Assembly (NCBI RefSeq): GCF_019059575.1
Contig: NW_024882303.1
Coordinates: forward strand, 186,001 to 250,000
Length of the DNA: 64,000 bases
Direction of reading: 5' to 3'
DNA from: Amphibalanus amphitrite
Lineage: Eukaryota > Arthropoda > Thecostraca > Balanomorpha > Balanidae
The notes under the pieces are model-generated. The model had not been told where the DNA came from. It saw only the letters and a list, made by a program, of their open reading frames with translations, and did not search any database. Of the stretch, positions 47,501 through 57,548 are shown in pieces (position 1 is the first letter of the stretch; every line of letters starts with the position of its first letter). Position numbers and translations under genes: made by a program.

Positions 47501-48907
47501 GCATCTGGCGAGGCGATGTCCGCACAGCCACACCACATTGGGTGCGTACTGCGTATATTGTAACAGTAGGTCCTTGCAATGCGAGAAACTCCCAGCACCC
47601 CCCAGTTGTGGTTGGCCCGGTGGAAGATGACCAAGCAGTAGGACAATAAGTCTCAGTAGCGTGGACTGTGGAATGTGAATTGTGTGGACTGTGGACTGTG
47701 GACTGCAGGGTACTCACATCGCCGTCCAGCTGCGGTTGGCCGGTTAGAAGATGGCCCAGCAGTAGAACGACATCACACCAGTGTGGACTGTGTATAGAGT
47801 GTGTTGACTGAGGATTGTAGAGTGTAGAGTGTGGAGTACTCACGTCGCCTCCCAGCTGTGGTTGGTCCGGTGGAAGATGACCCAGCAGTAGGACGACATC
47901 ACACCAGTGTGGACTGTGGACTGTGGAGTGTGTGGACTGTGGACTGTGAAGTACTCACGTCGCCTCCCAGCTGTGGTTGGCCCGATGGAAGATGACCGGT
48001 CGGTCCAGAGTGTCGACGGCGACTCCGCTGACGGGGCCAACGTTCAGCGGTCGACGCGGCCAGTGGCCCTCGGCCATCGGCGACGGCACATCGGGCACCT
48101 CCATCTGAGGGTAGGGGGGAGGATCTGTCAGAAAAGGTCTGTCGGGCACCTTCATCTTAGGGGGAAGGGGAAGGGATGAGGACAGGTCACAGACGGCACC
48201 TCGGGTACCCTATGTAACTTTATCTCAGGAATGAGGATATTGTCGGCAAGGACTGTGATTATTGACTGTTCCGGAAGTGTTTCCGGAGAATCTAACCAAA
48301 TTGCAGCATGAAAGAATATGGTCATCACAGGAAATAAAAATTATTTTCGAGCGGCGAGGAACATCAAAATATATCGTGTATAACAAGTGTAGTGATTACG
48401 CGGGTAGCATCATTGTCATTCCAAGAAAACGTCTGCATCTGGCGACCAGAGTACAGGAAATTCAAAAGAATCCCGAACTACTTTGACGAGGTAGAGCCTC
48501 TTCTCTTTCACTGATAAATGTAATGCATACATTTATCTGCATATATAGGTGCGAGCATATATGAAAGCAATTTCACACATCTTGAAACACCCATCACACA
48601 GATCCAAATGAACGGCAAAAATAATGACACTGTCACACTGAAGGCCTAAGTGCAACAGGCTCGTCGACTGCCGCCCTGGCCACCCACCGGCCATTGAGAC
48701 TTGTTGGTTGCGGGCCGCCCGCATCTAACCGCCACCATATGGCGGTCGATCCCCACTCACCATCGAGTCCAGCACTCCATCCAGCTGGCTGTAGAGCTGC
48801 GGCAGCTGCAGCTGCAGATTGGCTGGATACAGAGCAGCTGGTCGGCCCGGGCGGACCGCCAGCAGCAGCAGCAGCAGCGCCGACAGGCCGGCTGGCGACC
48901 CCGCCAT
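38553..48907 (-). CDS. PAL: secreted peptidyl-alpha-hydroxyglycine alpha-amidating lyase, 7 coding exons
   Basis: A stand-alone lyase for the second half of peptide amidation. Exons in coding order: 48761-48907, 47959-48104, 42762-42960, 41585-41783, 41068-41238, 40552-40652, 38553-38675. The phases join without a break to 361 residues plus TAG. Residues 1-25 are a leader with a six-leucine core; no membrane segment follows, so the product should be soluble in the secretory pathway or secreted. Rat active-site equivalents are all visible: Arg90 (FHRANHSW), zinc ligands His142 (LPHGL), His239 (VPHSL) and His327 (EPHDL), Tyr209 (DGYCNRR), Arg253 (ADREHGR) and Asp328. An in-frame upstream ATG at 48979 exists, but the leader starting at 48907 fits better. 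The gene is convergent with PAM and carries a pogo-like element in intron 2. Confidence 0.92.
38654..38930 (-). repeat. tandem duplicates of the PAL last-exon start
   Basis: The last-exon head and acceptor (plus-strand GATCGTGGGGCTCGTTCAGA, 38654-38673) are followed at 38703, 38750 and 38797 by near copies (period 47-49 bp), then by more degenerate ones near 38840 and 38898. The copied piece encodes LNEPHD, which holds a zinc-ligand His and the catalytic Asp. All extra copies are intronic, upstream in gene sense. Confidence 0.85.
39660..40252 (+). mobile_element. possible Helitron-like non-autonomous element
   Basis: The stretch starts near a small hairpin (AAAAGCATGCGATAGCATGCTTTT region, 39667-39690), has a GTGAGTATGTGAG repeat (39752-39778), and ends CAACGCACGAGCGCTGCCGG followed by CATCTAG and T. 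That end resembles arthropod Helitron 3' ends, which finish in a GC-rich hairpin then CTAG and insert before T. No Rep/helicase frame. The 5' limit is a guess. Confidence 0.4.
41220..41460 (-). repeat. tandem duplicates of the PAL exon 5 start
   Basis: The exon 5 acceptor and head (plus-strand AGGTCAACGCCCTCTGAGGG at 41226) recur at 41301 and 41377 and, degraded, near 41449 (period about 75 bp). Each unit also copies the flanking intron. The copied exon part encodes GVDLLVP up to the zinc-ligand His, where the copies diverge. Confidence 0.88.
42955..43075. repeat. GGGTCAGGTCA-type simple repeat
   Basis: Degenerate GGTCA pentamer/hexamer repeats just upstream of the PAL exon 3 acceptor. Confidence 0.7.
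43076..43950. other. PAL intron 2, part outside the transposon
   Basis: No exon, RNA gene or clear repeat seen. Confidence 0.4.
44852..46564 (+). CDS. pogo-like transposase (DDE_1 family)
   Basis: The start at 44852 (MPQTWQRTTT) directly precedes a Psq-type helix-turn-helix (about residues 10-55, ending RQTLDRYLQ). A CENP-B-type second helix-turn-helix region (about 60-150) follows, then a DDE_1 catalytic domain: first Asp in SVWNLDETG, second in LLVFDNHCSH, third in HRMQPLDVS, with 35 residues between the last two (DD35D type). The frame can be extended upstream to 44774, but that part lies outside the domains. The C-terminus is basic and low in complexity. In the next frame, 46440-46637 encodes MGDFLLVAVRGAG through YVVQALEAFDEDD, which looks like the family's usual C-terminal domain, so a single frameshift near 46400-46450 is likely. 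Confidence 0.88.
   Translation: MPQTWQRTTTKGSFSNSDLQTAIERIRRKEISIREASRTYNIGRQTLDRYLQATPEGEQAKKVSKTFSNTVFSQDEEKSLFDYAEKSAAMHFGLTSKALAELAYDYAKKLGKKLPSGWEDNKAAGEEWCFAFRRRSGLSLRTPENTSIARSQAFNPTNVQRFHEALSAALLEHDFGPCSVWNLDETGITTVTKAPKLLSPTGTRQVGAVASAERGVLITVCACVSAAGRALPPVLLYPRKRVQPHWATDAPPGSLILANDSGWMDKETFPKALSHFISHMGATEQNPQLLVFDNHCSHVTLQVINIARGHGVVIVTLPAHCSHRMQPLDVSVMAPFKTFYSEEINAWHHRNPGRTISIHDLAAPVNKAFTRAFSMVNIMAGFAKSSVWPPNPTGFTDADFLAALSSPAPAPTGETSNTERAAPWSAEPGPSTPMAVTPQEIRPFPVACPRMRGCGRGRGKRFPVILTSSPEKKKLEQATAAAKARPKAKKIQLDEEKQREEQIAEAETSDSGADVDRAEMEEERVGLLNDRRAGRRALPRADENGRLPPRGRQRSRATGHGHLPLRRSGP
46440..46637 (+). pseudogene. C-terminal domain of the pogo-like transposase in a shifted frame
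   Basis: Encodes SPAQMKMGDFLLVAV, then GTVTSRYVVQALEAFDEDD, ending RALSQTVF and TAG. DFVLVK...YVGQV-like ends are common in DDE_1/jerky-type transposases. It is offset from the main frame. This is either the frameshifted tail of the same gene or a part joined by splicing. Confidence 0.55.
46672..46860. repeat. three-copy degenerate repeat in the transposon 3' region
   Basis: Units of about 70-80 bp contain TGTGGTCA(C/G)(G/A)GGTTG, CTCAAGCAAT and GTGTTCATTTAATGATCT. AATAAA follows at about 46851 and again near 47110, candidate poly(A) signals for the transposase. Confidence 0.55.
47580..47958 (-). repeat. tandem duplicates of the PAL exon 2 end and donor site
   Basis: The exon 2 tail plus donor (true donor side at 47951-47970) recurs at 47836, 47710 and about 47586 with period 115-126 bp. 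Each copy is about 55 bp of exon-like sequence (encoding VIFHR(T/A)NHSW, which contains the catalytic Arg) plus the GTGAGTAC donor, which is intact in the first two copies and decayed in the third. The copies are separated by GGACTGTG minisatellite, whose complement (CACAGTCC) supplies many AG dinucleotides. Confidence 0.88.
48105..48760 (-). other. PAL: PAL intron 1
   Basis: No other feature recognised. Confidence 0.4.
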
Positions 48908-48979
48908 CCTCACTGCACCTGCAACACTGCCGACCGACGCTACCGCCGACGGCACCGGCACCCGGCGCGGCCCACGCAA

Positions 48980-49263
48980 CCTGGCGTCGTCATGGTAACG
49001 GGTGTGACGTCACTGTTGGCCATCGATCGACCCTGGACGGACAGGTCACTGAGTCGCCGCGCGTCATTGGTCCGAACGTCCGAACACAAACACCACATCG
49101 GCGTCGGTCTAGGACAGGAGATACAGGACTATGTCAACAGTGCGGGCGGAGATTACAGGGAACATGGGAGAAGATAGGTTGAACATGCGCGCAGACAAAT
49201 AACAATTTAGGCTCCTGTCGCTATATTTCATTTAATCCTTGTGTTCATAGTGCTATACCTACG
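48980..49263. other. upstream flank of PAL
   Basis: Likely 5' untranslated or promoter sequence of PAL. A TGACGTCA motif occurs at about 49007-49014 (GTGTGACGTCACTG), a CRE-type site roughly 100 bp upstream of the chosen start codon. Its use is inference. Confidence 0.35.
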
Positions 49264-49267
49264 TTAA

Positions 49268-50270
49268 CCCGCGCACCGACGGGGGGGGGGGGGCGGATAT
49301 CCGCCCCCCCTGAGGTTTTTCGCGAATAGCGGGAAAACCGCGGCGCGTAGCGCCGCGAAATTTGGTATGACTATTTCCTTATCAATTTTACACATGGTGT
49401 GCAAGTTTGAATCTCCTACCTTTCAAGGTCAGGTCACCAGGTCACTTTGAATGACCCAACCTCAAGTCACTTTTTTGCAACTTTGTCACCGTGCCAGAGC
49501 TACAGTAGATGTCGGAGGCCTTTGAAAGTCGCAGGAGGTTATGAGGTCATTAGAAGCTACAATTTGTATATCTCGGAATTTTGATATCGGTGACCTAAGG
49601 TCAGGTCAATTTCGCGACCTCCCCATTATAAGTCAATGGGGGAAAAATCAACTCCCTGTTTTTACCACTAAAACGGGTCGGAATGGCCCCATATACCATA
49701 CATGACTTCATATACGATCAATCTTCACTACCTTGAGGTCTGTTTTGCTGTTGGGCAGCTGTGAGGTCATGTGACGTCATCAAAGGTCACCAAAGGTTTT
49801 TGGCCAATAACTCCGTACAGGAACAAGATACAGACGCGTGGATGGTCTCATTGTGTTCAGCTCGTCAAGACGCATCGAATGATATACATGATGACCTCGA
49901 GGTCACGTGACCTGAGGTCAACCTTTGACCTTGACCTTTCGAGGTCAACATATATATCATTCGATGCGGATTGACGAGAGGATCACGATGATGCCCTTAG
50001 TTTGTTCCTATCTTGACTAATTCGAAAGTTATTCGAGAAAAACTCTCTCCATATTTAGCGCCGCCATTTTGACTTTTTCGACCCCTGTGACGTCATCTTT
50101 GACCTGACCTGAAAATGACCTTAGTAAAAATTGTAGATCTTGACCGTGCGTATCCGATGCCGTTTACCGCTTGTCGCTATCTTGCTTCGTTCTCGAGATC
50201 TCAGGGGGGGCGGTCATCCGCCCCCCCCCCGTCGGTACTAAGTTGGCGCAGACCCCCGTCGGTGCGCGGG
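49268..50270 (-). mobile_element. TTAA-flanked MITE, copy 2 (inverted relative to copy 1)
   Basis: Same terminal repeats as 32534-33522, with TTAA at 49264-49267 and 50271-50274. The interior aligns by eye with the reverse complement of copy 1 over nearly its whole length with few differences. It lies upstream of the PAL gene. No coding capacity. Confidence 0.85.
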
Positions 50271-50274
50271 TTAA

Positions 50275-51574
50275 TGGGCACCCATTGTTTTAAATAACAG
50301 TCACCGCACACCGTAGGTAATAGCTAATAAAGCTCCCTATCCTCTCCGGTAATAGCTGTTATTATACACCGTTTATCATCTGGATTCATCATTTAGTCCG
50401 ATGTCATTCCTGCTTCGCAACGTTACGTACGAGCCACGGGCGGCCGCCGCCTCAGGCCTTGCGGTGCAGCATAGCCATCCAGGCGTTTGCTACTACTGCC
50501 ATCTAGGAGCGATATGCGCAAGCGCAGCGAGCCCACCGGCACAGCCTACCACGCCAGGCTTGTATACTAGCGCCATCTAGGAACGGGAAAGTAAGTACCC
50601 AATAGCTTACGGAGTCCAACGTTCCGGGTTCACTCCGTATGAAGGGTTCAGCTTAGTTCAGATCACACGCTTGGAGGAGTCAGACTTCCGACAAAGCAAA
50701 CAAATACACATATCATTGCTCCGCAAAGGAATGCTACACAGGAGGGCAGATCATCCCAGTTAAATATGTATATTATTGGCTGTAACAATTGCTGAAACAA
50801 CACTAACGAATGTTTAATCATTGCTAAGCTAAATATAAAGCAACTTAAATAACAGGTACATGTTCAAACGCTCACAAAACAGCTAGATAGTTGTCATTCA
50901 CCGCATTGACAAATAGCTCAAGTAATGCGAATAAAAATGAACGGTGAGCGTAGTGTTCGCTTTAGTAAGAAAATCTTGGATAAAGAAGTTAGAAACATAT
51001 TTTCCGTGACATCGAGAAAAGTAACCTATTTGTATGATTTTGATTATAGAGTAGCTTATAGTCAGCTATGCTAAGATTATTCGCATATCCGGTGTGGTTC
51101 GGTTCGACCGGCTATGGCTATCCATATTCAGACATATTCCGGCCACCATAATAAGTTGCCGCCAATAGCACGTTCGCGAACACTTGCATACAAGAATAAA
51201 CAGCACTATCAACAGCAACAACAACACTCTGCATGTCATACAACCGCACTTCAGGCTAATGCAAAACACAATCTACGTTGGCATGGCTTCAGATATCCCG
51301 GAAATAGCGAAGGGGTCTCATACTCAAATGGGATAGCTCACCCAAAATGTTTGGCCTTGGGTATGATCCAATAAGTCCACAAGGTCTGTGAACTGCAAAC
51401 CTAGTTTGTAGTGGTGTAAATTGAGATTGAAATGAGCACGAAAACATCTTCCAAACGAACGTCGCTCTGATACAAACACCTGTACCCTGTTCTATTCGCC
51501 TCGATAACCTGCTTTTCTCAGCGTAACACCCGGACCTAACTACAGCCACGCCGATGCGTGGACAGATGGCAGCA
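50275..51574. other. intergenic, no gene seen
   Basis: Mostly AT-rich. No exon or repeat recognised; it should include the 3' untranslated region of the peptide gene, but I could not place its poly(A) site. Confidence 0.4.
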
Positions 51575-52787
51575 CTAGGAGAGCAGCGACCAGCGCGTTT
51601 CCGGCTGCATCCAGATGTAACCGGTGCTCGACATGGCGCAGCGGGCGTTGTAGTACTTCCCCGGCGATCGGCAGTAGGAGAACTTGGGGCAGCGGCACTT
51701 GAACATGGGCTGGAATTCCTCCTTGCACAGCTCGTTCCACCAGCACGCCCTCTGCCGGGAGAGGGAGAGGGGGAGACTGGGTCAGGTTGGTGGCTCCGCT
51801 GGAAAATGAAACGCAGGCTATTTACCAAACACCTTACGCCGGCCTAGGGAGGCATTTCACCGTTCCAGCATTTCCATCCTCAGGACAATAAAATCCTTCT
51901 CCACTCCCCAACCTGGGGAGTCTCGGGCCGTACGAGCAACTTCATCTCATGCGGGCAGCTCCATCGGAGCACGCCCGCAGCTGCGGTGACTGTCAGGGTG
52001 GGTGCCGGGTGGCCTGTCCTCTGGACGGGCTCGGCCCAGGTGACTCACCAGGGTACTTGCCCAGACCGAAAGGGCCTAACCCAACAAAAAGGAACTCGGA
52101 CAAGATCCTAAACACCTTACACCGGCCAAGGAATGTATTTGATAAACTGATAATGCACTGCATTGTATCAGACCTTCACGAGTCACTTTTATCCTCGTGT
52201 CTGTCACATGTCGATAGCCTAGCACTTTCTAGCCTTTGATGTCCTTGTTCCGGGATGAGGGTCAATCTACCAGACAAACGTAGGTAGCCCAGTTATGTAT
52301 TCCAATTACCCCCAGCGGGATGGGTCAATTTACGACCCTCGTCTAAAGTGAATAATGTACGACAGTACCACCATTTTTGCATGAGTGACGTGCGATTAAA
52401 CGGTCCATTCTCATCTGAAAATTGTACAAATTTACGTTCTATTTTCATTAAACCAATGTAGTTAGTAGGACCGAACTCACCACTCGCACTCGAACAATGC
52501 AAAACGTAACATACATACAACTCTAACCCAGCTAATGCACGATTTAACGCCCTTCCCTCACTTCACTTAAGGATAAGGGTGCCACCATATGCACCTTTCT
52601 CTTCTAGCTAATATGCGCTTGAACATTCCTTTCTCACCTGACTGATGTAAGACCTGATGCTCTGGTCTGGCAGAGAACGTGGTGCTCCCATCGCTGGTGC
52701 CGCCATCGCTAGCACCATCACCACCAGAAGAAGTGACGGCAGAAACTGTAGGGCAGCCCTCGGTGTCTGTAATCCTGGCCGTGCCAT
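51575..52787 (-). CDS. small secreted six-cysteine peptide, two exons, family unknown
   Basis: Coding exons 52638-52787 and 51575-51751 join in phase 0 (CAG|GTGAGA donor, CCGGCAG acceptor) to a 108-residue precursor. Residues 1-35 form a strong leader (FLPSLLLVVMVLAMAAPAMG) with likely cleavage near MGA. The mature part has exactly six cysteines, spaced C-x5-C-x9-C-x-C-x5-C-x10-C, beginning CWWNELC and including CRCPKFSYC, followed by a TGYIWMQPETRW tail. Six cysteines in about 73 residues suggest three disulfides and a hormone-, growth-factor- or toxin-like fold. I do not recognise the family. There is no C-terminal Gly-basic amidation signal; the internal SPGK is not at the end. Confidence 0.7.
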
Positions 52788-54782
52788 TGCCGGGTGCTTG
52801 TACCGACCGCCGACGGATGGACTGGCAGACTGACAGGCCGACAGACGGACCGGCGGCAGACCCACGGTGAGCTGGTGACCTCTCAAGGCCACATCGTCGC
52901 TCCGAAGTTCAGCTGGCAAGCCGGGACTGGAGACGAAACCACTGTGAAACCGAACGACAAACACTGAAAGATACGCACGCGTGATGTTGGTTATCATCAA
53001 TACTGGATTTCGCCTATTGACCGTTATTAGATGTTTGTGCAATCGTGTCCATAGGTAACGCATGGACAAAGATCAGGACGTCACGGAAAATGTCATTAAG
53101 TTATCTAACAGCTGTCGTAATATGGTAACACGTAACACTTGGGTGTTGGAGCGAAAGTTTGGACCAACACCATATGGAACAATCACCGTAAGCATAAACA
53201 TGTAAGACAAGGAAACACAGCAGATCAACAGGTTTCCACAAACAACGCACAATCTAATAACGGTCTATGTAGGGGCTCATAAACACGGTAATGAATGAAT
53301 AACTCACCACCTCCCTCCAATACACGACCCACACCATCCCTTTCCTCTCACCCTCCACTCCTTTCCATCTCTCCCACCTGTTTCCTAGGAGCGCGTGGTC
53401 GACCCGACGGCGGCCGCTGCTCGGTAAACACTCAGCCTTGACCAAGACCACTGCGGCGGCGGCCGCGGTGCCGTGACGAGCCGACCGCGCGTCTGAAGAT
53501 CGATCCAGGGGCGGCTGCCAGGGGGGCCGGGAGAGGGGACAGAGCAGCCGGAGCAGAGAGCGGGGGCATTGTCCTCAGAGGCGCCAGGAAGGAACAGGCA
53601 CCGGATGGTGAGGAGTGCCATGAGTAATCAGCTGGAATGGGGCCAGAGGAAAAGGGATGTGGTACAGCGATTGGACTGGGGTGGCAGATTGAAAGGCCGC
53701 TCAGCTTTGGTGCAGTAACAGCGCCACACAATCAACAGTTCTGGTCTCTGGGTTTAGGGCTATCACACGAATGGTAACTGATCCGAACATTTGTTAGGGT
53801 TCCCTGGGTTCACAGAGGTATTGTCGACCCTTGGAGGAGTGATGCCGCGCACTGTGAATTCTTCCGAATCACCTTCCCCTCCACGTATGTCAATTCAGCA
53901 CAGCCATTCACTTAAAACGAAATATAAATTAAAACTAGCAGACATAACTATTTAGAGCAGCAGTCTTTTCCATCGCAACCTCGCCCCCCCCCCGAAATTC
54001 GGATAATGGGTTCAAATAGAAGTGTTAATTCAATCGAATGATATATTCATTGCACACTCCACTGTTCGATGATCATACCGAAAAATAAACACCTCCAGGG
54101 TTCAACATTTTCCTTCATTGCTGGGCCACTTCATTGTACATCCACCACACTAAAACACAGATGGTAGAGCCAGCAATCATATATTTTTTCTAAGACTCCG
54201 TCCCGGTCAGGATTCACCCCGACAGACCACCGCAGTGTCACGATTTACCGGGTAGGAATCGAATGAATCACAGCGGAGGCTTCTTTGGATGGAGCTTGGA
54301 GAGCGCGGACTGGCGAGACCTCGGTACTGGCGGCACGGCCAGTCCCTCCGCCGGCTGTGCTGGGGTGAGCGTGCGCGGGAGTGCATGGTCTGACCAATCA
54401 CAACCTGTCCCAGCGGCCGTCCGGAGCTGAAATAGGGTGGATAGATCAGAAGGTGGCCCGGGGTCAGCTTTCCCGACGTCTGATGATGAGTTATGGATTC
54501 GGGCGCGGGGACTGCCGGGGTAATCGACACCGCACATCGGGTCTTAAAAAGGAGTAAGATTGGACACCGAAAGAATCAAAGAACATCTGCCAATTTCCAG
54601 CATTTAAAATGGGAATTTGCCAAAGCGCCTGTGCGATTAACAGTCACAATAGGACATTACCCTAACCCTATTCTCTGATCAACTAAACACATAATTGATA
54701 ATTGGACGTTCTTCTCGAGCATCTTTCCCTCCCGTACCCCCACCGCACTCACCGTCGCCGTCGCTCGGTGCGTGAGCCGCGG
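52788..54782. other. intergenic, no gene seen
   Basis: Upstream flank of the peptide gene and 3' flank of the synthetase. Frames in the GC-rich 53385-53730 stretch have no recognisable motif. Confidence 0.4.
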
Positions 54783-57548
54783 CTAGAACTCCTCCTCTGC
54801 GTGCTGACTCTTCACGTCCCGCAGGTGCTTGAAGCGCTCCACCACGTGACTGACCGGGTGCTCTCCGTGCACCTTGTTGTCGCGTGTACGCACATTCACG
54901 GTGCCATTGCTCTGCTCCTTCTCCCCCACCACGAAGATGAAGTTATACTGTGCCAGCTGCGCGTTGCGGATCTTCTTGTTCATGGTATCACCGGCGTCGA
55001 GGTCTGCGTCACAGCAGAAGCCGGCGGCGTGCACCTGGTCCCGCACCTGTTCGGCGTAGGCGTCGTAGGCGGGTCCGACGGGCACCACGGCCGCCTGGCG
55101 GGGGGAGAGCCAGAAGGGCCACTTGCCGCCGTACGACTCGGTGAGGATGGCGATCATCCGCTCCACGGAGCCCAGCACGGCGCGGTGGATGATCACCGGG
55201 CGCTTCTTCTCGCCGCTCTCACTGTGAGGGGGAGATGGGACAGAGGGTTAGATGGGGAAGGGAGAGACGCGGAGGGATTTTACGAGCCAGCCATTCAGGC
55301 AGGAGAGACGATATCAGAGTAGCAGCAGCCGAGAGTGTTAGGCATGACGCTTCAGACTATCAAAAAGAATATGTACAACGCTAACAAATAAAGCGTAGTA
55401 TACGGCGCACGGTATCTCAGCTTTCGACTTCCAATTTTTAAACAGTTTTCTTTCAGTTAGCAGCGATCAAACACCAGGCATTACGTCAAAACAAAACACA
55501 AAACACAAAAGAGCTATTGGAAAGGAGTATGCAAGACAAACACGCCGAATATGGCATTCCTCAAATTCTCACTCTGATACTATTCCCCAAAGCAAGTGGC
55601 GCCACCTCCACCTAATTCCCCAATGCTTGTCGCTCTCTATTCCCGCCCTCAACTATCACAACTGGAATTCCACATCAGGAATCCAACAGCCACTAGGGCC
55701 CACACGGCTCACCTGATGTAGTTGAGGTTGAACCTGATCGGCATCTGGAAGTCCAGCTGGATGGTGGCGCACTGGTGGTAGCGGCGCAGCGCGTCCAGCA
55801 CGCGGATGTCGATCTTGGGCCCGTAGAAGGCGCCGTCGCCAGGGTTCAGCTGCCACTCCTGGCCAAAGTCGTCCAGCGACTCCTTCAGCTGCTTCTCAGC
55901 GTCATCCCAGAGCTGAGGGAAGGGAGGGAGCCGTCAGACGGGAAGAGTGTAACGGCTCGAGTCGTCAGACGAGGAACATTCATTAGTCCCTCACGACCGT
56001 GGGACGGGGAACGTTCACCCGTCCCTCTGAGCCGTCAAGTTTCTGTTTTCCTGCTTCAACTGCCGTTTTCATCCTTTTCCAAATCTTTTCCGGACGTTCC
56101 TTGGCTCCTCCGTTCCCGTTAGTCCCTTACTCGCCCATTCACTCCCGTAGTTTTACTCGTAATCCAACACCCGTCCCTCTCAACTTCGTCCCATCAGGTC
56201 ACCCATCTAAGCTCCCTGGTTCCTTCCCCCAGATCCGGTATTCCCCTTTATCTCCCTTTCCTCCTTATCAGCCATCCTCTCTTATCATTCTCACCTCGAC
56301 CTCTCCGAGGAACTTCTCTGGCCGGGTGCTGAGGTTCAGTTGGAACGAAAAGCCGAACACCGAGTACACGTCCCTGAGGAACGCCAGTGCGCCCTTCACC
56401 TCAGACTTGATCTGCGGGCAGACAGGGCGGGACGACGTCAGCTTGACGATACATTCAGTCGAAGGGGCTGTGGGGCCGACTCCATATATCTCATGCACAT
56501 CTAACGTAATTCAATATGACGTATCCAAAACAGCAGTTTAACCGCTTACGCTTACTGCAAGTCGATAAAAAACCATTACGTTGAGTATATTTCTAGGGCG
56601 TGTGCGTTGTAATAACGTACCAAGCCTTAGAATATCACACAACGGAAAGCTACATTGCCGGAACCATCGAACCGGCAGGATTAACCTCTCCTCTAACCGT
56701 AACCATCCGTTGCACGCACCGCTGCGGCTATTGGCTAACCCTGCACCGGACGAGCCCCTGTCGTCAGCCACCCGACCCCTACCCTCTCCTGTATCACACA
56801 CCTGGTCGTGGGTGCAGAAGATGTGTGCGTCGTCCTGCTGGAAGCGGCGCACGCGCGTCAGGCCGGACAGCGCTCCTGACAGCTCGTTGCGGTGCAGCAC
56901 GCCGAAGTCGGCCAGCCGGAGCGGCAGCTCGCGCCACGAGCGGGGCCGGTGGTCGAAGATCAGACAGTGGCCCGGGCAGTTCATCGGCTTCAGCGCGTAC
57001 TTTTCCTTCTCGACCTCGAACGAGAACATGTTCTCCTGCGGGGACGCGGCAGCGGTCATTTGTTAACCAACATGACGGGTGACAGAGGATGTAAGCCCAC
57101 AAAGTTACGGAAAATTCCCTTTCTAGTAAATTTACACAACTCAGCCACATAATCAAAGATGCATTATTGCAAACTATCACAGTAGGCAATGCAATTTCCT
57201 CGCTAAGCACTTGAGAAAAAAAAGAAGAAAAGATACATAATAGCACAAGCGTACGCTTGACGAGACATTGCAATCAAAGGACATAGGTCAACAAAAAGTT
57301 ATGGTATGGTGTAGTACATAGCTAAGATTAAATATTTATCCAGTCTGACTGACCGCATAGTGTTGCCAGTGTGCGGAGGTCTCCCACAGTTTGACGTTGT
57401 AGATGTTGGGCGACACCACCTCCTGGAAGCCACGCCGCCGGTACTCGGTGCGGATAAACTCCACCAGCGCGTTGTAGATGTGCGTGCCGCGCGGCTGGAA
57501 GAAGCACGAGCCCGGCGACAGCTCGTGGAAAAAGAACAGCTCCTGCTC
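54783..57548 (-). CDS. TARS1: threonyl-tRNA synthetase, cytosolic type, last five exons (5' part not in view)
   Basis: Charges tRNA-Thr in the cytosol. Exons in coding order: 57354-57548, 56802-57035, 56295-56411, 55713-55912, 54783-55221. They join in phase to 394 residues plus TAG. The first visible exon begins [17 protein letters not shown], the start of the class II catalytic core. Motif 2 is [20 protein letters not shown] and motif 3 is [14 protein letters not shown]. Zinc ligands are the Cys of MNCPGHC, the His of DDAHIF and the His of IIHRA. The C-terminal anticodon-binding domain is complete ([20 protein letters not shown] to HAEEEF). The N-terminal TGS and editing domains must lie on upstream exons; I find none in the remaining 6.4 kb. 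Confidence 0.94.

Noticed and set aside
47496-48040. Short minus-strand frames ending in FHRTNHSWEAT-like sequence as separate genes
   Set aside because: They are tandem copies of the PAL exon 2 tail, not independent genes.
48725-48979. Upstream ATG at 48979 as the PAL start
   Set aside because: It would put about 24 non-hydrophobic residues before the leader; the ATG at 48907 gives a normal signal peptide.
51289-51828. 179-codon minus frame over the peptide exon
   Set aside because: Wrong frame; the splice-consistent frame gives the six-cysteine peptide with a leader from 52787.
54702-55322. 206-codon plus-strand frame
   Set aside because: Antisense shadow of the threonyl-tRNA synthetase last exon.
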